6,617 nt of DNA from assembly GCA_937923365.1 (NCBI GenBank), contig CALAIJ010000218.1:1-6617 (forward strand), read 5' to 3'. Below, one piece after another: positions 1-5,571 of the stretch (positions are counted from its first letter, which is position 1; the number at the start of each line of letters is the position of its first letter). A program made the position numbers and the translations under genes. The notes beneath the pieces are model-generated. The model was not told where the DNA came from. It saw only the letters and a list, made by a program, of their open reading frames with translations, and did not search any database. This DNA is from an uncultured Sulfitobacter sp. (GTDB taxonomy: Bacteria; Pseudomonadota; Alphaproteobacteria; Rhodobacterales; Rhodobacteraceae).

Positions 1-471
1 GAAATTCATCAGTTTAAAGCGGTGATCAACGTCAATCTCGCGCGTGATCCTGACATAGTGATCTTCATCTCCAAGAAACGTGCTCCACGGACCTTTCTGG
101 TGGGTTTTAACGATGTCTGTGACCTTGCTGTAAACTGGCAAGACCGCGTCGGAATCATCGCCCACGAACCGGAACTGCCAAAGGTCAAAAATCTCTTCTG
201 ACCGTTCCGCGACAATCGTGCCTGAACCTGTCTTTCGACTGACAACACCGAGTTCGGACAGATTGCGCAATGCCTTTTGGATGGTACCAAGGCTATAGGG
301 CAATGCTTTTGTCAGGTCGGTCTCTGTTGGGAGGGAAGCTCCGGGCCGAAGGTCCCCTTCTTGGATCAGCTCCAGGATGGCTTCGGCCAACTGGCGATGC
401 TTTATGCGTGTTTCTGACGTCTTGGAAACGCGCTCTAACCGCGCCCCAATTGCTTCAAGAGTCGTTGGCAT
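1..471 (-). CDS. GntR-family transcriptional regulator, HutC/UTRA type (3' end cut by window edge)
   Basis: This is a DNA-binding regulator that probably controls the divergent dehydrogenase operon in response to a small-molecule ligand. Reading leftward from ATG at 471 gives 157 uninterrupted residues with no stop before the window edge. Residues 23-72 form a GntR winged helix-turn-helix: HRQLAEAILELIQEGDLRPG, then LPTETDLTKAL, then GTIQKALRNLSELGVV, with the wing sequence RKTGSGTIVA. From about residue 79 a second domain begins (DLWQFRFVGDD, then VLPVYSKV), which matches the start of a UTRA effector-binding domain rather than the helical FCD type. Full-length members are about 240 residues, so roughly 80 are missing. 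The start is the only nearby ATG; a weak GGGAAA lies 10-12 nt upstream. Being divergent from an operon with a palindrome between them is the usual arrangement for a local regulator. The family call is firm; the ligand is unknown. Confidence 0.9.
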   Translation of the reverse strand, partial: MPTTLEAIGARLERVSKTSETRIKHRQLAEAILELIQEGDLRPGASLPTETDLTKALPYSLGTIQKALRNLSELGVVSRKTGSGTIVAERSEEIFDLWQFRFVGDDSDAVLPVYSKVTDIVKTHQKGPWSTFLGDEDHYVRITREIDVDHRFKLMNF

Positions 472-504
472 GGCGCAGTTTTCCCAGACAATGCTTCAGT
501 CACT

Positions 505-516
505 TACTATATAGTA
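505..516. promoter_or_regulatory. Candidate GntR operator palindrome TACTATATAGTA
   Basis: This is a perfect 12-bp inverted repeat, TACTATATAGTA, 34 bp from the regulator's start codon and 84 bp from the operon's. The flanks are CACT on the left and AGTG overlapping on the right, so the symmetry nearly continues with a one-base slip. The half-site ACTATA recurs at 544-549. GntR/HutC proteins bind short AT-containing palindromes in such divergent regions. Assigning this site to the neighbouring regulator is inference from position and symmetry. Confidence 0.5.
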
Positions 517-533
517 GTGCAAGATTAATTGGA

Positions 534-552
534 TATACTGCATACTATACTG
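534..552 (+). repeat. TATACTG direct repeat, 12-bp spacing
   Basis: TATACTG occurs at 534-540 and again at 546-552, with CATAC between. The spacing is close to one helical turn, and the second copy overlaps an ACTATA half-site shared with the palindrome at 505-516. It may be a second binding site for the same regulator, or a -10 element repeated by chance in AT-rich DNA. Confidence 0.35.
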
Positions 553-586
553 GCGATTCTATGCCAATAACTCATTGCCACTTTGT

Positions 587-593
587 AGGAAGA
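587..593 (+). promoter_or_regulatory. Ribosome binding site fixing the aldehyde dehydrogenase start at 600
   Basis: AGGAAGA ends 6 nt before ATG 600, a good Shine-Dalgarno placement. The same frame stays open upstream, with in-frame ATGs at 270 and 561. The longer start would overlap the divergent regulator and adds residues unlike the family. The protein from 600 begins with the typical family N-terminus (KLFIDGDW). Confidence 0.75.
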
Positions 594-599
594 TGCTTC

Positions 600-2036
600 A
601 TGGACAAGCGAAAACTGTTTATCGACGGCGACTGGTGTGAAGGTGGTAGCGCTGAGACCATCGAGGTGACCAACCCCGCGACCGACGAAGTCGTTGCACT
701 GGTCTGCAGCGCAGATAAATCTGACTTGGATCGCGCCTTAGAGGCTGCTGACCGTGGATTTAAAGTTTGGTCCAAGACTTCCCCCTGGGAGCGTTCTAAA
801 ACCCTCAATCGCTGTGCCACATTGATCGAGGAACGCATTCCCGAACTGGCCGTTCTTATGACCTTGGAGCAAGGCAAGCCACTTGCAGAATCGCGCGGCG
901 AACTTGATCGCACTGTTGATGTTTTCCAGTGGTGCGCCGGAGAGGCCATAAGGACTTACGGGCGCTTGTTGCCGCAACGCCAGCCGGGGTATCGCCAAAC
1001 AACGATCAAGGAACCTATCGGTCCGGTCGCTGCTTTCTCTCCTTGGAATTTTCCGGGCGTGATGTTTGGCCGCAAGATTGCAGCCGCTTTGGGCGCGGGT
1101 TGTTCCCTTATTATCAAGCCATCTGAAGAGGCACCGGGCGTGTCTTCAGGAATCGTCAAAGCCTGCCAGGATGCGGGTGTGCCGGACGGTGTTTTGAATA
1201 TGGTCATGGGTGATCCAGCCATGATTTCTGACTACCTGATCCGCTCACCGATCATCACCAAAGTATCCCTGACCGGATCAGTCGCGGTTGGTCGCCAGCT
1301 AAGCAAGCTTGCAGGCGAATTGTTGAAACCGGCAACGATGGAATTGGGCGGGCATGCGCCTGTTCTGGTTTTTGGCGACGCTGATGTGGAAAAGGCGGCC
1401 GACATGACGGCCGGTTTCAAATACCGCAACGCAGGTCAGGTCTGTCTGGGCGTCAGCCGTGTTTATGTACACGAGTCCCTCTACCAAAAGTTCCTGTCGC
1501 GTTTCACAGAGCGTGTGGCTGCGCTGAACGTGGGTGATGGCATGAAGGACGGAGTGACGATGGGCCCGCTGGCAAATGCGCGCGGTGTTCAGAACATGGA
1601 ACAGATTATGTCAGATGTGCAGGCGCGTGGCGGCAAAACCATCACGGGCGGCAAAGGTATCGCGGGCAAAGGCCATTTCTGGGAGCCAACGATTGTCACC
1701 GATCTGGAGCACGACTCCACTTTGATGACCAAGGAACCCTTTGGTCCAATCACCCCTATTGTTCCGTTTTCCACTTACGATGAAGCTTTGAAACTGGCTA
1801 ACGGGTTGGATTTTGGCCTTGCTGCCTATGCGTTTACGCGGTCGCTGGATATCGCCACGAACATTGCCGACGATCTTGAAGCAGGCTGGATTGGCGTCAA
1901 TAACTTCTCTCCTGCTTTGGCCGAAGCACCGTTTGGCGGTGTGAAAGACAGTGGCATGGGAAGCGAAGGCGGTCCTGAAGGCTTTGACGCTTACTGCAAA
2001 ACCAAGTTCGTCAGCCAAGTGAATATGGACGGGTGA
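600..2036 (+). CDS. NAD(P)-dependent aldehyde dehydrogenase, succinate-semialdehyde dehydrogenase group
   Basis: This cytoplasmic enzyme oxidises an aldehyde to a carboxylic acid. At 478 residues it is full length for the ALDH superfamily. All key elements are visible: catalytic Asn150 in FSPWNFP, cofactor-binding Lys173 in KPSEEAP, the Rossmann turn SLTGSVAVG at 223-231, general base Glu248 in MELGGHAP, nucleophile Cys282 in NAGQVCLG, and Glu379 in KEPFGP. Spacings from Glu248 to Cys282 (34) and Cys282 to Glu379 (97) match the classic family. Overall style is that of succinate-semialdehyde dehydrogenases (GabD-like). However, the loop after the nucleophile reads CLGVSR, where GabD has CVCANR, so the second cysteine is absent and the substrate may differ. 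It is the first gene of the operon, followed after 49 nt by a YihU-like dehydrogenase. Sulfolactaldehyde or succinate semialdehyde are the best substrate guesses. Family certain, substrate open. Confidence 0.93.
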   Translation: MDKRKLFIDGDWCEGGSAETIEVTNPATDEVVALVCSADKSDLDRALEAADRGFKVWSKTSPWERSKTLNRCATLIEERIPELAVLMTLEQGKPLAESRGELDRTVDVFQWCAGEAIRTYGRLLPQRQPGYRQTTIKEPIGPVAAFSPWNFPGVMFGRKIAAALGAGCSLIIKPSEEAPGVSSGIVKACQDAGVPDGVLNMVMGDPAMISDYLIRSPIITKVSLTGSVAVGRQLSKLAGELLKPATMELGGHAPVLVFGDADVEKAADMTAGFKYRNAGQVCLGVSRVYVHESLYQKFLSRFTERVAALNVGDGMKDGVTMGPLANARGVQNMEQIMSDVQARGGKTITGGKGIAGKGHFWEPTIVTDLEHDSTLMTKEPFGPITPIVPFSTYDEALKLANGLDFGLAAYAFTRSLDIATNIADDLEAGWIGVNNFSPALAEAPFGGVKDSGMGSEGGPEGFDAYCKTKFVSQVNMDG

Positions 2037-2085
2037 TTGTGCCTCAGTCGGGACCAACAAATCAAAGAGCATATGGGGAAATGAA

Positions 2086-2970
2086 ATGACAAATATCGCG
2101 TTTGTTGGGCTGGGCACTATGGGCTGCGTTATGGCCAAGAACCTGATGAAGGCCGGGCACAGTGTCGTGGGGTTTGATCCTTCAGGCACCGCGATGAACC
2201 GTCACGTGCTAAATGGCGGACTGGCTGCGCAATCTCCTGCCGAGGCGGCGAAGGGGGCGGAAGTCGTCATCACAATGCTGCCCAATGGAGACGTCGTCCG
2301 ACATGCAGTCTTTGACAAGGACGGTATTATCGAGGGGATGCAAGACAGCGCCATTCTGATCGATATGTCGACCATTCATCCGTCCGAGACCGATAGCATC
2401 CGCAAAGACTTGGCTGCCAAAAACATCGCGATGGTGGATGCCCCCGTTGGCCGCACCTCGGTCGAGGCCGCTCTGGGCACCTCTTTGTTCATGGTTGGAG
2501 CCGAAAAAGACGATCTTGAGACAGCGCGCCCGATCCTGGAATGTATGGGCGATACGATCATTGACTGTGGTGGGCCGGGAACCGGATCGCGCATGAAGAT
2601 CGTCAACAACCTGATGACCACCAGTTTGAACGTGCTCACTGCGCAAGTCCTTACATTTTCGGATGCGACGGGTTTGGACCGCGACCTTGCTGTAAGTGTC
2701 ATGAACGGAACTGCGGCTGGTCGCGGGCACATGAGTACGACCTATCCTGCCAAGGTCCTGAAGGGGGATCTGACACCGGCCTTCATGATCGACTTGGCCA
2801 AAAAAGATCTTGATATCGCGCTAACGCTGTCAAAAGAACTTGGGGTATCTCTGTCGCTCCCGACACAGGCCGAAACGATTTACGCCGATGCCCAAGAGGC
2901 TGGGCGTGGCGGGCAGGACTGGACGGCCATCTACGATATGCTGCACAAAGATCAGTTTCCAGCCGCTTGA
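2086..2970 (+). CDS. 3-hydroxyisobutyrate dehydrogenase-family oxidoreductase, YihU-like (sulfolactaldehyde / succinate-semialdehyde reductase)
   Basis: This is a 294-residue NAD(P)-dependent beta-hydroxyacid dehydrogenase, interconverting a short hydroxy acid or alcohol with its aldehyde. The N-terminal Rossmann fold carries GLGTMG at 8-13. The catalytic lysine is Lys171 in RMKIVNN, followed by Asn174 and Asn175. It aligns without gaps to E. coli YihU as I remember it, sharing MLPNGD (64-69), IDMSTIHP (92-99), VGRTS (121-125), GTAAG (208-212), PAFMIDLA (231-238) and AGRG-QDW (272-279). In YihU, Arg123 and neighbours in the VGRTS segment bind the sulfonate of sulfolactaldehyde, and they are kept here. 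YihU also reduces succinate semialdehyde to 4-hydroxybutyrate. In this operon it probably works next to the aldehyde dehydrogenase on a shared aldehyde, perhaps in the oxidative direction. GGGGAA lies 5 nt before the start. The alternative is a 3-hydroxyisobutyrate or tartronate-semialdehyde enzyme, but the GRTS motif argues against it. Confidence 0.9.
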   Translation: MTNIAFVGLGTMGCVMAKNLMKAGHSVVGFDPSGTAMNRHVLNGGLAAQSPAEAAKGAEVVITMLPNGDVVRHAVFDKDGIIEGMQDSAILIDMSTIHPSETDSIRKDLAAKNIAMVDAPVGRTSVEAALGTSLFMVGAEKDDLETARPILECMGDTIIDCGGPGTGSRMKIVNNLMTTSLNVLTAQVLTFSDATGLDRDLAVSVMNGTAAGRGHMSTTYPAKVLKGDLTPAFMIDLAKKDLDIALTLSKELGVSLSLPTQAETIYADAQEAGRGGQDWTAIYDMLHKDQFPAA

Positions 2971-3004
2971 ACCTGTAAATCCAAACGCCAAAAAGGTATC
3001 GCAC

Positions 3005-3637
3005 ATGTCTGATCCGAATTCCCTCATGACGCCGCTTGAAATGCACAACGGGACGCTGCGGACACCGATTGACCCGTCGCATCTGGGCACCGCCGTTTTG
3101 GACAAATCGGGTGAATTCGACGCTGGCACGTATCAAAGCTTTACGCTGACCTATACGGCCGGGCGCTTCGGCGTTGATGACAGTGGCAGCATCCGCGTTG
3201 TCTGGCGGTTTGCCACAGACCAGACAAACCCGCAGTTCGATGACCCTGCGGCCGCTGGATACACTGAAGTTGTGGCCTCAAACAATGCCGTCCTTCAGGC
3301 CCGTTTTGACCCCAAAGGCAACATTCGACCATGGGACCGGACACTGCAGATCAAGGTTGTCAAAGGCTTCATGAAAGAGGGCGACACGATCACGGTTCGC
3401 TTTGGCGTAACGGATCACGGCGGCCCGGGCATGCGGCTGCAAACCTTCTGCGAAAGCCGGTATGAATTCCGCGTTCTGGTCGACCCAATCGCGACCTACA
3501 ACTTCCAAACCCTGCCAGAGCAGCCGGCGATCTCCCTTGTCCCCGGCGTGCCAGAGACATGGGTCGGTGGTGCCGTCAACGATTGCCAGCAGTCAGCCCT
3601 TTGCGCTGAAGATCAAAGCCGAAGACACTTGGGGTAA
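3005..3637 (+). CDS. N-terminal fragment of the frameshifted DUF3604 gene
   Basis: As sequenced, translation from ATG 3005 yields 210 residues and stops at TAA 3635-3637. Residues up to about 187 (ending PGVPETWV) are the genuine family N-terminus, rich in beta-strand patterns such as TYQSFTLTYTAG and DTITVRFGVTDHGGPG. The last ~23 residues after the frameshift read like an out-of-frame tail. This fragment contains none of the metal-binding motifs, so on its own it is unlikely to be catalytic. Confidence 0.6.
   Translation: MSDPNSLMTPLEMHNGTLRTPIDPSHLGTAVLDKSGEFDAGTYQSFTLTYTAGRFGVDDSGSIRVVWRFATDQTNPQFDDPAAAGYTEVVASNNAVLQARFDPKGNIRPWDRTLQIKVVKGFMKEGDTITVRFGVTDHGGPGMRLQTFCESRYEFRVLVDPIATYNFQTLPEQPAISLVPGVPETWVGGAVNDCQQSALCAEDQSRRHLG
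3560..3575 (+). other. Frameshift position (one extra G) in the DUF3604 gene
   Basis: The upstream frame reads tgg gtc ggt ggt gcc (WVGGA); the downstream frame reads gtg gtg ccg tca acg att (VVPSTI). Dropping one G of the pair at 3566-3567 gives W-V-V-V-P-S-T-I and joins the two frames smoothly. The flanks agree with a single continuous protein, so this one-base gain is the simplest explanation. The exact base cannot be fixed because the two Gs are identical. Confidence 0.7.
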
Positions 3638-5330
3638 TCCAACCAACAAGGCTTCGATGACGCTGACGCCTAAGGCAAACCAACCAATCGAAAACTTGCC
3701 AGATACGATCGACGTTGTTGACGGGACGTTTGCAACCGTCCTCGACGGTCTGGTCGCACAGGGCCATGGCCCTTTGAGCATCTCCCTGCACGCGCCCGAT
3801 GGATCGATTGTAACGACATGCAATCCTTCAGCCGTCGCAGCCGCGCCGCCGCTCAAAAGCTATTGGGGTGATCTGCATGGCCAATCAGACGAGACTTTGG
3901 GCACCAACAGCGCAGCCGATTACTTCACCTTCGGCCGCGACAAAGCGTTTCTGGATGCCTGCGCCCACCAAGGCAATGATTTCCAAATGACGGATACATT
4001 CTGGAAAGACCTCAACAAGGTCACCGCACATTTCAACCAAGACGGAGAATTCGTCACGCTTCCTGGCTATGAATGGTCAGGTAACACCGCACTTGGCGGG
4101 GACCGCAACGTGTTCTTCCCAGTTGAAGGGCGTACGATGCGCCGTTCTTCCCACGCCTTAATCGAAGATCAAAGTGACGTTGGCACGGATTGTCACACAG
4201 CGGGTGAGTTGTTCGAAGCCTTTGCAGAAAACAAAGAATGGGATGTCATCTGTTTTGCCCACTGCGGCGGGCGCTATGCCGACATCACCATGGCCCACGA
4301 TGGCCGTTTCGAAAAATCTGTCGAAGTTCATTCCGCATGGGGCACATTCGAGTGGATCGTGCAGGATGCCTTCAAGAGCGGATACCGCGTTGGCATCATC
4401 GCCAATTCGGATGGTCACAAAGGCCGCCCCGGTGCCAGCTACCCCGGTGCCGGATGGTTTGGCGCAGTAGGCGGACTGACATGTTTCCTGATGCCTGAAC
4501 TGACGCGGGATGGCTTGATCGACTGTATCAATGCCCGCCACCATTATGCCACGACGGGTGGCCCTAGCGGGCGCATCCGGATGACTGTCACAGCAACATT
4601 CGATGGTCCAGCGACGCAGTACCTTGATGATCCATTGCTGACCCCTGATTGCGCGACCAAGCCATGTGAGGCGGCGATGATGGGCGACATTGTGCATCTT
4701 CCGTCCGGTGACGTTCACCTAAAGATGAGCGTGGACGCGACCTCTCCCGTGCGCCGTGTCGATATCTTCAACGGTTTAGATCACTTGGGATGTTATCGCC
4801 CTTACGGTGAAAAAGACCTTGGCAACCGTATTGGTGTCTTATGGGAAGGGGCGGAATATCGCGGCCGTTTCCGCGCGGTCCCGTGGGACGGCTCTGCGGT
4901 TTTTGACAAGGCAACCGTAACCTCCGCTGTGCCCGTCAATTTCTTTAACCGCGACAAAACACTTGATCTTAAGGATGGGTCAGAATTGTCATGGCAATCG
5001 GTCACAACAGGGAACTTTGCGGGCTTCATTGCCAGTCTGGAGGATAGCGCAGCGGGCGATGTCACACTCAGCACCGCTTTGGTGAATGAACGCGTCGCAT
5101 TGGCCGACATCGGGTATGAAGACATCGAGCTGGATGCATCCGATATCCTGCCGCGCGGCATCCGCCTGTTCCGGCTGCCCGACAGTAATCCACACACCTC
5201 AGTTCAAATGGAGCGCAAACTGAGCCCACAGACCGGCAGGGACAACCCTTTGTATGTGCGCGTCACCTTGGAAGACGGAACACAGGCTTGGTCCAGTCCG
5301 ATCTACGTGCTGCGCGAACTCAAAGCCTAG
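3567..5330 (+). CDS. C-terminal, PHP-domain fragment of the frameshifted DUF3604 gene
   Basis: This is the second reading frame of the broken gene, running without interruption to TAG 5328-5330 and holding the whole metal-binding region. Family-like sequence begins at VVPSTIASSQPFALKI, immediately after the break. It has no strong start of its own. The best candidate is ATG 3657, which lies 19 nt after the upstream stop and has AAGG 5 nt before it, giving a 557-residue product that retains every putative metal ligand. Coordinates here mark the family-like coding sequence rather than a proven start. Confidence 0.6.
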   Translation: MVPSTIASSQPFALKIKAEDTWGNPTNKASMTLTPKANQPIENLPDTIDVVDGTFATVLDGLVAQGHGPLSISLHAPDGSIVTTCNPSAVAAAPPLKSYWGDLHGQSDETLGTNSAADYFTFGRDKAFLDACAHQGNDFQMTDTFWKDLNKVTAHFNQDGEFVTLPGYEWSGNTALGGDRNVFFPVEGRTMRRSSHALIEDQSDVGTDCHTAGELFEAFAENKEWDVICFAHCGGRYADITMAHDGRFEKSVEVHSAWGTFEWIVQDAFKSGYRVGIIANSDGHKGRPGASYPGAGWFGAVGGLTCFLMPELTRDGLIDCINARHHYATTGGPSGRIRMTVTATFDGPATQYLDDPLLTPDCATKPCEAAMMGDIVHLPSGDVHLKMSVDATSPVRRVDIFNGLDHLGCYRPYGEKDLGNRIGVLWEGAEYRGRFRAVPWDGSAVFDKATVTSAVPVNFFNRDKTLDLKDGSELSWQSVTTGNFAGFIASLEDSAAGDVTLSTALVNERVALADIGYEDIELDASDILPRGIRLFRLPDSNPHTSVQMERKLSPQTGRDNPLYVRVTLEDGTQAWSSPIYVLRELKA

Positions 5331-5375
5331 CATCGATATCGTGAAGCTTTCTCCATGAAGCTTGATGAGGGGCAT

Positions 5376-5404
5376 CGCTGCAGCATTCATCCTGCTCGGC
5401 AGCG
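5376..5404 (+). terminator. Hairpin downstream of the DUF3604 gene, weak terminator candidate
   Basis: CGCTGC at 5376-5381 pairs with GCAGCG at 5399-5404. Inside them AGCA (5382-5385) pairs with TGCT (5393-5396), leaving a 7-nt loop and a CG bulge. It begins 46 nt after the operon's last stop codon and could mark the transcript end. There is no T-run after it on either strand, so it is not a standard intrinsic terminator. Confidence 0.3.
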
Positions 5405-5416
5405 CACGTCTCTAAA

Positions 5417-5428
5417 GACCGTTCGGTC
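5417..5428. promoter_or_regulatory. TetR-operator-like palindrome GACCGTTCGGTC
   Basis: GACCG at 5417-5421 and CGGTC at 5424-5428 form a perfect inverted repeat around TT. The outline resembles operators of some TetR-family repressors, such as the E. coli NemR box TAGACC-N4-GGTCTA. No TetR gene or obvious regulated start lies next to it in the window. It could instead be an RNA hairpin. A second imperfect inverted repeat, GTCaGGCC-AAA-GGCCcGAC at 5426-5444, shares its right arm. Confidence 0.35.
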
Positions 5429-5571
5429 AGGCCAAAGGCCCGACAAGTGGATGCGCAGCTTGTAAAAGGAGAAGCGTTTGGTAACGGCAGGCAGTATCCT
5501 TCACATCGCCATTCTGCACCTCTAACGGCATCTTGGTATGGCTGCCTCAATGGGCACGATTTGGCCCGCTT

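Larger units (their letters stand above)
472..599. promoter_or_regulatory. Divergent regulatory region between the GntR gene and the dehydrogenase operon
   Basis: This 128-bp stretch between two divergent starts must hold the promoters for both directions. It contains an AT-rich island (about 498-563), clearly poorer in GC than the flanking genes. Several TATACT/TATAGT hexamers in it could act as -10 elements: TATACT at 534 and 546 on the plus strand, and TATAGT reading leftward from 511 and 549. None has a convincing -35 at 16-18 bp, so no individual promoter is called. Confidence 0.55.
3005..5330 (+). pseudogene. DUF3604 protein with PHP-like metal-binding domain, interrupted by a +1 frameshift near 3566
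   Basis: With one base removed near 3566 this reads as a 774-residue protein of the DUF3604 family, whose function I do not know to be established. The first ~200 residues are beta-rich and lack a signal peptide, suggesting a cytoplasmic protein. The C-terminal part carries PHP/amidohydrolase-like metal ligands (repaired numbering): GDLHGQS with Asp289 and His291, HQGNDF with His321, Asp330, PGYEW with Glu356, AHCGG with His419, EVHSAWGTFEW with Glu440 and His442, and ANSDGH with Asp469 and His471. Such sites usually hold two or three metals and hydrolyse phosphate esters or related bonds. AAAAGG ends 8 nt before ATG 3005, and the gene follows the YihU-like gene by 34 nt. The remaining ~588 codons have no further stop, so the break is recent or a sequencing error. 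Confidence 0.88.
5331..5571. other. Intergenic region between convergent genes, no convincing gene
   Basis: These 241 bp separate the DUF3604 stop from the alkB stop. Short open frames exist on both strands but none has a good ribosome site or a recognisable protein. Visible structure is a TGAAGCTT direct repeat (5342-5349 and 5356-5363, 14-bp period), the hairpin at 5376-5404, and the overlapping inverted repeats at 5417-5444. Confidence 0.6.

Noticed and set aside
270..599. Upstream extension of the aldehyde dehydrogenase frame to ATG 270 (or ATG 561).
   Set aside because: It would run through the divergent GntR coding sequence, adds residues unlike any aldehyde dehydrogenase, and ATG 600 has a well-placed AGGAAGA and the expected N-terminus.
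1611..2189. Minus-strand open frame of 192 codons across the dehydrogenase gene junction.
   Set aside because: It is antisense to the conserved C-terminus of the aldehyde dehydrogenase and the Rossmann start of the next gene; the protein resembles nothing known to me.
2840..3004. In-frame extension of the DUF3604 N-terminal fragment back to ATG 2840.
   Set aside because: It overlaps the last 130 bp of the YihU-like gene in another frame; ATG 3005 has a proper ribosome site and lies just after that gene ends.
3590..3640. Programmed +1 frameshifting in the DUF3604 gene (CTT TGC resembles the RF2-type CTT TGA site).
   Set aside because: There is no UGA in the slip context, and the family-like sequence changes frame upstream at about 3566, so a simple one-base insertion explains it better.
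4158..4718. Long minus-strand open frame of 186 codons.
   Set aside because: It lies entirely antisense to the conserved PHP-domain coding region, has no ribosome site or recognisable domain, and is a codon-bias shadow.
5199..5390. Minus-strand frame starting ATG 5390, 27 bp from the TetR-like palindrome, considered as a regulated gene or remnant.
   Set aside because: Most of it overlaps the conserved C-terminus of the DUF3604 protein in antisense and the product has no family resemblance.
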